The position numbers were made by a program, and so were the translations under genes. A DNA stretch of 64,000 bases from Isoetes taiwanensis (taxonomy: Eukaryota > Streptophyta > Lycopodiopsida > Isoetales > Isoetaceae), in assembly GCA_021234155.1 (NCBI GenBank), contig JAJEKV010000038.1:13298213-13362212 (forward strand). Reading direction: 5' to 3'. The notes beneath the pieces were generated by a model. The model ran no database searches. It saw nothing but the letters and a program-made list of their open reading frames with translations, and was not told where the DNA came from. How positions within the stretch are numbered: position 1 is the first letter of the stretch; each line of letters starts with the position of its first letter. This document shows, one piece after another, positions 47,321-59,456 of the stretch.

Positions 47321-47385
47321 GATTGTTGAGTGCACATGACTAAGTTACGTACAAAGGAACTTTCATATTTGCCATCATCTTACGT

Positions 47386-47790
47386 TATGTTGAGAAAACT
47401 AGTCGATTCTTTGTAAGTTTTTTTTGTTATTTACTTATTTTTTAATCTGAAGTGCATTTTGATACTTCAATTTTGATTATCCGAGAATATCTTACGTGAC
47501 CAAGCAAAATGTATATCGAGAAAGTACAAAATGTTTATCAATTGTTGCATGAAGAAGTTAAACTAGTTCTTTATGTTATGTTGAGAAAACTAGTTATCAT
47601 TCTTGCATGCAAAACTAAAATACATTTTTTTTTTCTTTACTTATTTTTTAATATGAAGTGCATTTTGATACTTAAATTTCAGTATCACACAATATCTTCT
47701 TTTTCCAAGCACAATGTATATCGAGAAAGTACAAAATGTTCATCAATTGTTGCATGAAGAAGTTAAACTAGTCACGTGAACTTGTTACAT
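47386..47790. repeat. Tandem duplication of about 200 bp
   Basis: TATGTTGAGAAAACTAGT, a T-rich stretch with AGTGCATTTTGATACTT, and AATGTATATCGAGAAAGTAC recur with a spacing of 190-205 bp (47386/47577 and 47511/47716). Non-coding. Confidence 0.75.
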
Positions 47791-48015
47791 TATAATGGAT
47801 ATCAATAGCTTTTCTTTTGATTCATGAAACAAAGCGGAAAGTGGAACATGTATGGAGACAAAAACTCTTGTATTACATATCACAAGATATACAACCTGGT
47901 CATATCGGATATGATGCCAATATATACAAGTCACATTGTTCATGTTTTATATTAACATTAATTTACATTCAAAATCTGGTCACGGCCGATGTGAAGCCGG
48001 TACATACTATTCTCT

Positions 48016-48567
48016 TTGTTTCAATATGTTACTTTCTTGCAGCTTGTCCATAGCCTGGACATGCCATCTCTCATCCCACAGCCCTCAAAAAGCATTTGCC
48101 TCCAAACAGATGTTGTTAGTACATCGGATGGATTGCGTAAAGGATTACGCTTCACATCTTTTATTGCGGGTGCGGTGCTATCAACAAACCCTCTAGCCAT
48201 GGTTTCAAGTGTCAAAGAGACACATGTCTTCAACATCACTTTCCTGCCATGAAGGTGGGCATATGCAATTTTCGTTGGGATTGAAGAGCATCTTGTACTC
48301 GAGTCGTCTACTATTAGTGTGTTCTTTGTCATTCACATGCGGATACTTCTTGTATATAAACTCAATTGGCTTCAGATACAAGGTTTGTCTTCACTTGCTG
48401 CAATCCGGAAAGGCAGCTCCAAACAGTGGCTTCCATCAAAGGTGAACCTTAAGTCCCTTATCTGCGTCATTGTGAAGATTTTATCCACTACTCTTGATAG
48501 GTTCCATGGAGCTATTGATGACCATATTCCTACTTCAAAGTGTTCAAATACAAATTCCGTGAATTAA
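48016..48567 (+). CDS. Unrecognised ORF between the two genes
   Basis: One frame is open from 48016 to 48567 apart from an in-frame TGA at 48250-48252. It encodes PSLIPQPSKSICLQTDVVST and, after the TGA, a hydrophobic stretch (VFFVIHMRILLVYKLNWLQI). The opposite strand is also open at 48021-48332 (103 codons), so the coding strand is uncertain. No family is recognised. Confidence 0.3.
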
Positions 48568-48979
48568 ATCTAGGTGGGGCCTTAAAAACAACACTTTCTT
48601 GCCTATTATGTCATAATTTCCAACTAGTGATCATCGATACAAAGTCCTATGTATTTGTTTTGCCAAAACATTATTGATATCAAACACTATCAACCTTTTG
48701 ATTTTGATATGAAAGAACATGCAATTTATCAATAAAGTATGGTGGAGTTGAATAAAAGAGATTTTATTCAAATTCAATGAAAAAATGTGTATTTTATAAT
48801 CAAATAGTGTTTAGCATTGACAATAGGGAGAGGTTTTTTTCTCACCCACATTTATTAGTACCAGGTGGTCTAATAGTTTGGTGCGATGTGAATGTGGTCT
48901 AACTCACGAAGTAGTGCTCGGGGTGAGAACATCCACGACGATCGGATGCATACTTTGGCAAGAACCGGTTTAATTAATC
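48568..48979. other. Spacer, AT-rich
   Basis: Nothing recognised. It may be the 3' untranslated region of the minus-strand protease gene. Confidence 0.35.
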
Positions 48980-51900
48980 TGCAAATGTGACAACAATACT
49001 TACATAATAAGTATTAAAAACCATTTGTTTGCAAGACAAAAGAAGTGAGACACTCACATTGGTAGTTTTACCACACGATTGTGTCTACAAACTTACGCAT
49101 ATAAGCTTGCAACATAGAGGCCACATGAATCCCCATCTTTACTGCTTGTGGACACTTATGAATCTTCTGGCGGTGAAGGATTTTGTCCATGCTTCAAAAA
49201 GTGGGACACTTTCGACACAACCGTGCCATAGTGAGGATATGGAGCACCGCAAAAGACCAGGATCTATTTTGTAGCAAATGAATGAAAAAAAAAAACTAAC
49301 ATGGTATCAATCTACTCAATATTAATAAAAGGAGATGTGAAATACAAAATACCTCTTAAGTGCAAGCATGTCAGCGTCAATGTCCTCGGCGGAATTGAAG
49401 ATCCGAATGTTGATGGTGTTCTTACTCTTAGTAAGTGCCATGTTGAAGATGGCCAAAGTGTGATGTTCGGTAACTCTACATAGCATTGGAATCATGATCC
49501 ATCGCACTTCACCAATTTATCCCCAGTAAGAGCTACCTTTACAATATCTCTTCCACGCTCGGAGGCTGCCATAGATTTATCTTTTTAAACTTGCCTTGGC
49601 CCATCTTTGCAAATTCCATGAAGCTGTCGGTTGGGAAGAACCAGGCGTCGACCTTCTTATCATCACGGAACCTTAAGAGCTGCGGTACCTATAACAAGTT
49701 GAAAAGGATAAAATTACTAACTTGACTTACACATACAAATGAACAAGTTCAAAGTCCGATTACACGGCATACATATCCACATGCGGGTTGGAAAATTTCC
49801 CCACATCCATGTCCGGCACATCTTGTTCAAATAAATAACACTCCATTTCGGGGCAAAGATCACGGGAAAATCCTTGCCTTCTTGAGCTTCATCATTCGGT
49901 TCGGCAAGGCATCGTTATGGCATGTATTGAGCTGCGATGCGGGTTCAATGACCGGTACATTTACACAAATCATCTACATTAGTCTACTACTATCCATATT
50001 ATTTTAAAGTTTTTAACTTGGATACTAGATGTAAAAAAAAAATGTAAAAATGTAGATCAAGTTACACAGAGAGATCATTCTTACGCTCTGGCGTCTTCTT
50101 TGTTTTTCTCGGTCGGTTATCCATTTCCTTCCCTACTTTTTTGGTTTCCTCACTCAGATTCTTATTAGGTCCAGAATCCTCGTCTGCAACCTCTCCTGAT
50201 TTCTCATTGTCAGGAAATTCAGCGTCCTTTGCTATGTCAGAAGCAATATTTGACACAAACTTAAAAGTATCCTGCTCTACATCTTGATGCTCGGAAGATT
50301 CCTCTTCATTAGGACACATAAACATAGGATGTCATGGATTTCTCAGCTGCTTGTACACTTTTGAAATAAAATGCTTTCTTACATGTTTCTCTTTTGCTTC
50401 AATTATCTTCTTCTGTGGCTTTTTAGGCGTGGAGTTCTTCTTTGGAGTCACATTTTCTGCTGCTGCCTTTACTTTTGAAGATGTGGCCTTAGCCTGCTCC
50501 CTCAATCTCTCGAGTTCCTCGTCATAATCTGGAATGTCACCATGCAGACCTGAAGTGCCGACCTCCTCAACTTTGTATCACCCGGGAATAGTGATTTTGC
50601 TTTTTCCTTCAATCCTGCTTTCTTTCCCTCGGCTACATCTTGCACCTCAATTTTCTTTGGAACCTCCAAAACTGTGAAAACCGAACCAAGAATAAGAAAT
50701 TGCTTCCTCTGACACAATGCAAATTGAATTTGAAAACAAGCGCACCTGATCTGTGGTGTAATTTCTGCTCAGTAGTTTTTTTGGCACTTTGAAGCTCTGA
50801 AAATAAATCACATAACGATCGGATATCCCTAGGTCTCAAACTAATCGGTCTCTAAGCGTTACATACATATCAATAGGCATACATATTACTATAAGCGATC
50901 TACATTGAAGTACTTTGAGTACATACACATGTAAACAACTATTTATCTAGATGGAATGTACATGTAATGTACATCAATGTGCTCCAATGTATGCACATGT
51001 ACACATCAGACATTACATAAAATACCTCTAAATGTTCTGCCACAAAACTCAGTACACAACTCCTAATTTTATGTATTTAAGTTCTACATTTAGGACCCTA
51101 CACTGTGAATGTACAACATGTATGTAAGAAACACATATATGTATGACATGCAAGCCAAGGAACTATAAGTATAAAATAACTAGTACACTCCTACATGCTG
51201 TAGCAAAACCTTAAGTGCAGCAATCTACATGTAAATGGATTCTACATGTAAATGGATTCTACATTGCAGTAATCCTGGGTGCAGCAAATTGAACATAAAT
51301 CATGAAATCTTTGCTTACCTCCGATGTGTACACCCAAGGTCTTTGAAATGTTATCGTCCCATTTGCATGCTCTTGGGCAGGATAGTCCAGCAGAAATAGA
51401 ATATGAGAAACAAAAGATATGAAATGAATGCTCGCATGGAGCAACTAGGATAGGTTCATTATTAGCAAAGCCATTCTTTTGCAAAACACACATCCATGCA
51501 CAGATATGAATTTTTCTTCAGCTGGAGAGATCACTAAGCTTGTTTTGGGATGAAGGAGAATCGCTGCGAGAATGCATCATGTACTTATGCATATCATCAA
51601 GCCGTCTGCAGCACTCAAATTGAACTTTGTGAGCCTCCTCAAGTTCTGCAATCCTCTTTTCACATAACTCCTTCTCCCGAATGGCTTTCTCCAATGGCTC
51701 CTGAATTCTCTTGACATTTCTTCCTTCACAGGTTCTATCCCTCATCAAAAGGTCAACCTCTGCTTTGCCACGGTCTTGATGTCTCTCTTATTACCTTGGC
51801 GTCGTCGAGAACACTATTGATGTCTTCTTGTATACGTGCTAGGTCCTCTTCATGTGCATCCTTTCTTCCACGAAATCTTATTTATATTGTCCGCGTAATT

Positions 51901-52560
51901 ACATACTGCTGGATTTTCAGTTCTTCAACCTTGGATGTGCTGCTAATTAACTCTCCATGACAACTTCTTTGCAGCGAGTTTACGCAAATTCAAGCTCTTC
52001 CTTAGGGTAAAATCCTTGCTGAAATTTAGGAACCTTGGATGTGGATTTAGGGGTCCCAATTTCTTACGTAATAAGCGATTCTTTTGCCCCTCCCTTTTGC
52101 CAAATCTTTGGCCAAAACTTTAAAAGTATCCCAATCTACTTTTTACTGTCAATTGAAGGGCAAATGCACGAGCAAAGTACTTTCAGGTACATGGCGATTT
52201 GTGACCTCCAGCTTACCAAAACAATTTCATAATGTTTGTAGAAGTTCTCGGCCCCACTCCGCTTCCACGCTAGATTCTTTGAACCCCCGTATGTCTTTGG
52301 GCCCCCACTTGCTTTCGTCCATTATCATTTGTAAATCTGGAAAAATCTCATCTGCATTGACACATCTTACATGCTTTGCTTCCACAACAGCGGGTTCTTC
52401 ACAAATAAGTCTTCTTTTTGGCCCCCGGTTCCTCGAAGTTTGAACCTTCCTCTTGTTTTTTTCGGCTTTCTTGCTAGAATCGGCTATTTTCAAATTTTTG
52501 TTTAATCTGGGTGACTTAGGGAGGCAAAGGTGTCCATTGCTTGGATTTGGGCAAGGATTT
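48980..52560 (-). pseudogene. Multi-exon gene with C-terminal Ulp1-like (C48) protease domain
   Basis: Read leftward: a basic, NLS-rich start (KKAEKNKRKVQTSRNRGPKR, 52470-52410); a coiled coil (IREKELCEKRIAELEEAHKV, about 51690-51620); a Cys/His cluster (NEPILVAPCEHSFHIFCF, 51460-51400), RING-like but incomplete; an acidic then Lys-rich linker (50325-50062); and the protease. The protease has DAWFFPTDSFMEFAKMGQGK (about 49660), His in HHTLAIF (49459-49464), Asn in IFNSA where Asp is usual (about 49395), and Cys in GDSCGLYVASLYA (Cys codon 49123-49125), followed by a GTAAGT donor (49096). C48 proteases cleave SUMO-like conjugates, and plant transposons often carry them. Stops and indels between exons suggest decay. 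Exon borders are partly inferred. Confidence 0.6.
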
Positions 52561-52724
52561 GAGGAAGAAGAATAGTTCTGATCGAATTACCGTTGATCAC
52601 TCACAAACACAAAAATTGGAGCAGCGGCAAATTTTTTCCTAAACCAGGAAACACCATAATCTCCCTCCAGAAAAATTGCAATGAAGGTCCGTTCACGTTT
52701 GCCTTGCCACTCATAATTTTGAAT

Positions 52725-53679
52725 TTTAAAGGGGGTAGAGACCTCTCGAGCTCAAATATGATAAGATGCTCCTAGATAGAATTCTAATATTCCTAATTAG
52801 TTGCTTCAGGTACAAGAGACCACGTCAGATGCTATGGTCCGCTTAGCACCGATAAGGGACACAGCAGAAGGCGGGGGTGGGGTCTTGCAACAACATGTGC
52901 TGCCTCGGACTCCTACAAGTGGGCTAGGTCTGGAGTAGCTTCTGGCCACGAGGGCCGTATGGGTCCGACACCCCGGGTGTAGAGGTGTGAACCGTGATGG
53001 AGCATCTGCACTTTGAGTAGATTTAGGGTGAGTAAGCTCCAAGTACCTGGATAAAGGGTCGCCGAGCAAGACGACTCTCTGGGCCACCCATGGAACCACT
53101 GTGGATTCCTGAAGGGGATGCCCCGACGCGGCTCATCTGACCGGGCCATGACCCTCGGAGTAGGGCTCAACCGGGTGGATACCTTGAGTCCTGCCTTCCC
53201 AAGGCTATAGCGGCTTACATGGAATCGCACTCCATTCCAGTAATGTGAGGGGCTATGGAGCGGACAACCCTAGCCGATGTTCTATGCCAGCCTTAACGCC
53301 ATGCCAAAACTCTACCGCTGATCTCTGAGCTCCAGTCACAATGATCCTCACCGAGTCCGAGCCGGTAGAACCCGAGGTTTGGGGGTGTTTTCTTAGTATT
53401 AGATGTATATTCCTGCCGCTGGTATTCGATGAATGCTCCACCCTTCGTGGTGGTTATTTATATGGCGACGGCGCTACAAGGCTAACCCTTGTATCTATGC
53501 TTCCTACGATGAGGAGCCCATCGGCGGCGTGGTCAATGACACCTCCGGTGGACCTTCACCTCGAGCATCTCTAATGATGGCCCTCGTCGACGGACATTCG
53601 CCATGGCGAGATGATCGCTTATGAGAGGGGAAAGTCCCTGCATGTATACCACGGGTCATAGATTCGTGGAGCCGCCACA
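52725..53679 (+). repeat. Chromovirus LTR2, second part
   Basis: It matches LTR1 from 32993 (GTAGAGACCTCT...GCTCAAATATGAT) through ...GGTGTTTTCTTAGTATTAG (33676/53388) and CACCCTTCGTGGTGG. It ends GGAGCCGCCACA at 53679, giving the CA terminus, and AACTT follows. There are many small indels relative to LTR1. Confidence 0.8.
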
Positions 53680-54245
53680 AACTTGAATTTTCTCGAAGCA
53701 GTGTAAACAACCTTGCCAAAGAATTTCAAATGACTGATTATGGGTGAAATTGCTTATCGCTTAGGAAATCCAAGTCCTAAGAAATCTAAAAGAAGATAAT
53801 TCATCCTACCAACAAAAATATATTGAAGACCTCTTGAAGAAATTTTGAGATGGATAAGCAGAGTAGCCAATAAGTACTCCAATTGATATGAATATAAAAT
53901 TAGTCCAAAGATATGTGTCCTCAAACTCTCAAGAAGAAGAGATCATGAAGAATACACCCTATGCAAGCAAAGAGGCGCCTCATGTATGCCGCTATATGAC
54001 CCTGAGCATTGCTCATGCATTTGTGAGTCAATTCTTGAGTAATCCAGACCTATGCATCAATAATGCAATGAAGAGAATTCTTCGCCATCTTTCCGCACCC
54101 TAACTTTGGACTTACATTACAAGGTGGTTCGCCCATACCCTAGGATATAGTGATGCTCTATGCTAGTGATGTTGAAATTCGCAAGTCCACAACCTGATAT
54201 TATTTTCAACTGGAAAAGCACCATCAGGATAAATGTCAGCCAAGT
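53680..54245 (+). pseudogene. Copia RT/RNase H, second part
   Basis: After AACTT the Copia protein resumes where it stopped at 32396: a stretch with AKEFQMTDYGEIAY, then QQKYIEDLLKKF, STPIDMNIKLVQ and EEEIMKNTPYASKEAPHVCR (53936-53995), then SQFLSNPDLCINNAMKRILRHL and a degraded RNase H start with LGYSDALC. The read-through is broken by several stops and indels. Sequence ends near a K-S-A-K-like position at 54245, where chromovirus copy 2 begins. Confidence 0.8.
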
Positions 54246-54694
54246 AAGAAATAGTCAAAGGAAGGCCCGAAGTCACCCCGCCGCTTGAATTTACCGCTTT
54301 GCAGCCGAGGTGGAGAGCAAAAATGCAGTCATACCGACCGCATTGTCAAGGAGTCGGGATCGCTGGCCCGAAGTCAACCTGGCTGCCTTTCACGACCCCC
54401 ACCATCTGCGGGGAGTTAATGCGCCACGCCCCAATCATGTCCCGATTTCGCCAGATAAATATCTTTTTAATAAAGAAATAAAAAGTTAATAAGAAAAAAT
54501 TTTAAACTTAAAAGTTAGCCTGCCACATAGATATTACCTCTCGCTTTGCCTTCAGCCCGGCCGCCGGATCCGACACTATAGCCGCCGCATTCTATCTTGT
54601 TCCATTATTCTAGTTCGTCAGCAACCCTAGCGCCCACTCCCGCTTTCCTAGCCGCAGTTTCCCCACCGCCTTCTAGACCTTAGCGCCATAAGCC

Positions 54695-55910
54695 ATGGCC
54701 AACACCAAGAGTGCTCCGACCCCACTAACCTTACTATCGCCTATTTATGCTTTGATCGCCTAATATGGCTACCGACCCTGCTTTGATTGGACATACTTCT
54801 GTATCGAAGCTAGTAAACAGGTTTGACAACAATGATAGGATCCCTATCCCATTTACCACTTCTGAGCCATTCTTGATCCTACCGAATCCCCGCCCGTGAG
54901 ACATCATGGCAAAGCAACCCGACTTGGTCATGATGTCGATTAAGTTCTTACCCTCCTAATGTGAGGACACACCAAGGAGGGGGATATAAGGGATGAGGCC
55001 GACCAAGACGTAGCTTGGCCAGTGAGGATGACCGCCGTGAGATAGAGCTAGCCGATACGCATGCTCTGGGAAGGAGTACCCCAGATTTCGGGATGGAGTT
55101 GTCATTATAGACTTTAGGGCTTATTGAGATTCCCCATAACCCCATGTATGAAAACTGCAATTTCCATAGAGAAGTGCATCCCCGACATCACCATTGATTA
55201 TTTAATAACCATCCGTATTGATATGAGTCACACCAACCGTACCACGAATGAACTCTTCGCCGGGCAAAGCAGCGTAACATTGCGCTCAAAGTTGAAGAAG
55301 ACCTTAGGAGAGCCCGAGTTCCCGAAGATGTGGAGAGGATCGAACGGGAGAAGGTGGAGGTTGGGTTCTGAAGACCACCCAATGTGGGGGAAGGGGGGCA
55401 TCCGGGAGTGGGCAGGCCCCAATCCCAACCCGAGCACACCTAATCGCTAAGCACCTGAGGAAGTCCGTGGGTCTCTAAGCCCCAAGAATAATACAAGGAA
55501 AAAACTAAGGACCGGCTGGGCTTTTGGGAAGAACGCGCAGCCCAAATGAGGCACCAATGGGTGGATGCGCCCCGACCAACTATTGGGGCCAAGACCGGTT
55601 GCCTCTTCAAGGGGGCTGCCTCCAAACCGCCTCCACAGAGGAAACCCCACTGGGTAATCGCCTTCAAGATCGTCACGCTTTACGGGAGATCCAGAAGTTT
55701 TCAAGTCAACCCAACTTCCTGATATGGAAGCTCCTTTCGTGAGGTTGGTTCCTGGGAGATTGCCCAAGAGTTCAAGACCCACCTCCGCCTCCGCATTTTG
55801 CCATTTTGGCACTCCAAGAGGTCATGAGGCTTATCTAGTGGCACTTTTTGGTGATGCCACCCTGGCGCAATCCACGCAGCGAGGGTCACCATCATGCCTA
55901 AGGATTTAGC
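54695..55910 (+). pseudogene. Chromovirus copy 2, ORF A
   Basis: It is equivalent to 34588-35801, starting ATGGCCAACACCAAGAGTGC. It has more frame breaks than copy 1, and the coiled-coil part ([12 protein letters not shown]... region, 55290-55360) is damaged. It supports ORF A as a family feature. Confidence 0.6.
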
Positions 55911-56132
55911 CCTCACCAGAGGATTTGGGGGCATCCTTTAGCATATTTTGCTGAAGTTTCCGTGATTGTAAATAATTTTTTTTTGAGATTTAATAAAACT
56001 TTTTGTTTTGTATTAAGAACCTTTATTTTGTATTAAAAATGTTGACGCCGCGATAATAAAAGGGTTAAAAAGGACCTTCAAAGTTTCATTTCATTTGTCA
56101 TATCCTGCTTTTTGCTTCCTCCTCCTCTAGCG

Positions 56133-57500
56133 CCATGGCAAAATGCACCGACCTTCTTGTATGGTATCAAGATCTGAGAGCATTAGATCCAAGTTGCCCT
56201 CTTCGACCTCAAGTGCGCCCTTTGCTATGCCGCCTAGACCTCATCACTAATATGCAAATGCACCCGTGATTATGCCAAAGTTCTTAGACTTTACATGGAG
56301 GAGATGCCTCCTTTGTGTATCCCTCTTGGGGCCCTCCCAATTGTATCTAGAACGGGAGGTAGTCCGGATATGTTAGGGGCTACACCCATGCGTATGACGG
56401 GTAAAGGAAAGCTCGATGGGGCAAACCGCCTGCTAGCAAGATCGAGCTTATAATATCTTGAGGTTGCTCTTCGCCTCCCAGCCATCCTCATGGATCAATA
56501 CGCCGAGGATGAGACTTTGCCCCAGAGAAAGGCAAACCCCTCGAATCTTCCGGGGAGGGAGAAGATGAGCATATAGGCATGGGTGACTTCACCCGCTGGA
56601 AGCAATTGGCCGCAGGAGATGCCACCACGCCGAGCAAATCGCACGCTTGTCGGCTAGATGCCCTTCCGCTTATTTATCACCAAGGGCAAGAATATCTTCT
56701 TGGATGATACATCATCTGGACCTATCACATGGTGGCCGGATTTGCCGCGTGCCAGAAGGACCATGTGCTTTATGAGCTAGCGAGTATTGTATGGATGATT
56801 TCATCGACTTCGCCCTATTGAGCTTCCCCTGAGGTGTGGCAGCTACCCAGTTCCGCCAGACCATAGAGCCGGCCAGACTTTGCTACGGGCCGAACCGGAG
56901 ATGCGTGAACCGCCTCCCCCAACCCTCACCGGATGCCTTTTACAGCCTATGGGACCTCATGTTCCAAACATTAACATGGTTGAGGTTCCTTCCATTCTGG
57001 ATGAGGAGGGGAGAGGACCTATACTCATAATCCCGCCATTTGAAGGAAGAGCAGCAGGAACTTAAGGGGAGGAAGAAGTCCCTATGGACTTAGATAAGGA
57101 GGTGGCCACGCCGAGACCCCGCAAGGGAAGGTTTTGGGAAACCACCTACTCGCTTTTCTTTTAGCCTTTTCGGACAGGGGCAAGTTCTTTTATAGCCCGA
57201 GATTTAGGGCCGAGGTCAAGTTTCATGGTGGACCCTTCGTGTTCTTTCTACATTGGCTTGCACAAGAAGCTACCCCATCGCACGCTTTTACTTATGTACT
57301 GCATCGAGGGACCTTGCCTTGACGGCCTTGGGCCAAGACATTGCACCTTGATAAGATGAAGCCCCCGACGGCCACCCCATTGGTCGCTGCCTATCCGCCA
57401 GAGGTTGCATCCATTGCGCGCCAACTAAAGAGACCTGGGGGTGACTCGCTATGACACCTACCGGCCACCACCTCCTCGGTCTACAAATGAAGAGGGAGGA
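56133..57500 (+). pseudogene. Chromovirus copy 2, ORF B
   Basis: It is equivalent to 36043-37430, starting ATGGCAAAATGCACCGACC. Longest remaining fragments are near 56836-57030 and 57134-57322. No domain is recognised. Confidence 0.45.
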
Positions 57501-57699
57501 CCTAGCTCTTAAATAATTGTATCAATGATATTGTATGGCATATACATGTAGAATTTTGGTTTGGCAATTTCTAGCCATTCTATAGTTATGATATACCATC
57601 TCTTTATCAATTGTGATTATTGTCTCAATGAATACAATTGAAATTGTTCTCTTCCATGATGCTTTTCTATCTCGTTAGAGTTTAGGGCATAAATCGAAA

Positions 57700-58044
57700 T
57701 TGTTCAATGTTCTATATTCATTTCTATCGCCTCTTACAGAAGAAACACTTTCGAGGAATATGAGGAGAGGATTACGCACCCCGATAAGGAGGGATGATCC
57801 AGGTCGCCGACCAGACTATGGCCAAAGGTATGGGGAGCAAATCCTAATGGGACGGAAGGTTACGAGATGGAACCCAAGGCCACCAGGGGAGCCCTACGAT
57901 CGGTGCCCAAAGGCATGGAGGGAACGAGCCCACGAGGACCCCAAACAAACTCTTCGTCCGTGGACATGGGACTATTGGGGACATGTCAAGGCACGAAGCC
58001 GAGGACGCCAACGACCACCCCCGGGTAAATCTTCTATGCATTAA
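57700..58044 (+). pseudogene. Chromovirus copy 2, ORF C
   Basis: It is equivalent to 37648-37902 but frameshifted and extended. It begins FNVLYSFLSPLTEETLSRNM. Weak support for a real protein on its own. Confidence 0.4.
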
Positions 58045-58444
58045 GGAGGCTTTTCAATCTCCTTATTATTAGCCCAACGCTAGATTACCAATTTGTAATA
58101 GTCCAGGCCTGGGCACGATACAAGCTCGTTAGGGCTGTACGTGAAGGTGTTCGCTACTCAATCTTGTACCCCTTTGCGAACCCCTAGGCCCGGTCTCTTC
58201 AGTTTTGTTCTTTTGCTGTATGTGAGTTGAACTTCAAATCTCCAATGTATAATGTCTGTCCTTGTACCAAATCTTTGTATCAACTTGGGTTACTATCAAT
58301 GTACTGACCTATAATAGAATGACTGTTTTCACCTGTAATAAGGATCTTTGCCATTGTACTTTTTCTTGTATTCTTTCTCTAACTGATCCAAAATGGCCTT
58401 GTTGTGATACCTTATGTCACCATAAGTCGGCTTACACCTTTTGT

Positions 58445-59456
58445 ATGCTGGATATAGACGGTGCCCGCAACGCCGCTTGGCAGACGCCCTCAAATGCCAG
58501 TAGACTAACACCTGAACAGGAACTTATGCTAATGAAGAGGCAATTAGGCGAGTTGCAAGCGTATGTGTTGCATGCCAATCCACCCCAGCATATACAAGAA
58601 GACGGACCGGAGTTACCTCCGCCACCGCCAAGTCCACCTACACAGAGGAGGCCCCATGCTAAACGTCATCGAAGTTCCTCTAGGGATAGCGCCACCTCCT
58701 CAAAATCAGCCAATTCTGTGTCTTCTGAGTCGTCGGTATCAGCTGGTGACCATGCGAAGCGCCGAGATAAGGAGTACCGCAAGACGGTTGATACAACCAT
58801 AACTAGTATATGGAAAAATAGGAAACTGGCCCAGTTTGATGGGAAGTCTAGAGGCGGTTTGAATGCGCAGTTCCGTTGGATCTAAATGAAGGAGTTTGGG
58901 AAGTCCTATGGCATGACGTAAAAGGATACAGGAAAGGTTGCCACCACCAACCTTACAGGAGCTGCCCGTATTTGGTGGAAGGGCTATGCAAGAGCCAAGC
59001 ATCCGGATAGAAGCAGTGCAAGTTTAAGAAGTTTGCCAAAGCCTTTTAAGTCGCATTATGTGCCCCGTCGCACAAATGCCAACAAAAATTCAAACCTTCT
59101 ACAGGTTAGAGAGCAGAAGGGTATGTCACCAGCCTACATCGACGAATTTATGCGCTTGAGGTCAGATGTACCGTGTATGAATGAAAAGAGAGCTTGTGGA
59201 GGGCTACATTGAAGGGTTGGCCCCCTCAATTAAACGAATGGTTAAGGCCATAGACCCGAAATCAGCTTATGAGGCTGAGGCTAAAGCATTGAGCCTCGAG
59301 GAGGACACACCAAAAGAACCAAGATCCGCCCCTCGCCTTACCGCAGCCCACCTCGCCCACACCTTACAAACCCCGCCGCCAAGTCCGAGGCCCTCTCAAG
59401 AACTCTTATGGCCGCCAGAAAGAAAGTCACCTTCAAAGACGGCCGATAAAACGTAA
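58445..59456 (+). pseudogene. Chromovirus copy 2, gag
   Basis: ATG at 58445 gives MLDIDGARNAAWQTPSNASR, the gag start lost in copy 1. From about 58510 to 58868 it is identical to copy 1. The capsid part is frameshifted after 58870; GYIEGLAPSIKRMVKAIDPK follows at 59203-59262. Confidence 0.8.

Larger units (their letters stand above)
43936..52724. mobile_element. 8.8-kb segment with transposase-like and Ulp1-like genes, inside an LTR
   Basis: It is bracketed by LTR sequence (ends at 43935, resumes at 52725 with TTTAAAGGGGGTAGAGACC). It replaces the 32566-32992 part of LTR1. Inside are a plus-strand transposase-like gene at the left, a minus-strand Ulp1-protease gene at the right, and an unrecognised ORF between. 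No terminal inverted repeats or target duplications were found. The first 70 bp also occur in LTR3 at the window end, so it is not a private insertion in LTR2. It could be a DNA transposon, or cargo picked up by the LTR. Confidence 0.6.
32397..53679 (+). mobile_element. Chromovirus (chromodomain Gypsy), copy 1
   Basis: LTR1 32397-33935, leader and extra ORFs to 37902, gag-pol about 38455-43110, polypurine tract 43750-43764, and LTR2 43765-53679 interrupted by an 8.8-kb segment. TG...CA ends and AACTT target duplications bound it. It sits inside Copia RT. The coding regions are heavily frameshifted. Confidence 0.8.
28496..54245 (+). mobile_element. Copia LTR retrotransposon, split by a nested chromovirus
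   Basis: Components in order: 5' LTR 28496-28893, primer site 28894, a small basic ORF, gag-pol 29156-32396, then after a 21.3-kb insertion the rest of the RT and part of RNase H at 53680-54245. The 3' end, including the rest of RNase H and the 3' LTR, is lost where the second chromovirus copy starts at 54246. AACTT flanks the insertion on both sides, and the reading frame is continuous if the insertion is ignored. Confidence 0.85.

Noticed and set aside
47386-47790. CRISPR-like array
   Set aside because: Only two units of about 200 bp, no short repeats with unique spacers, and a plant nuclear context.
51242-51493. A standard RING finger
   Set aside because: Cys and His spacing is partly RING-like, but the first Cys pair and the last Cys pair do not fit. 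Described only as a Cys/His cluster.
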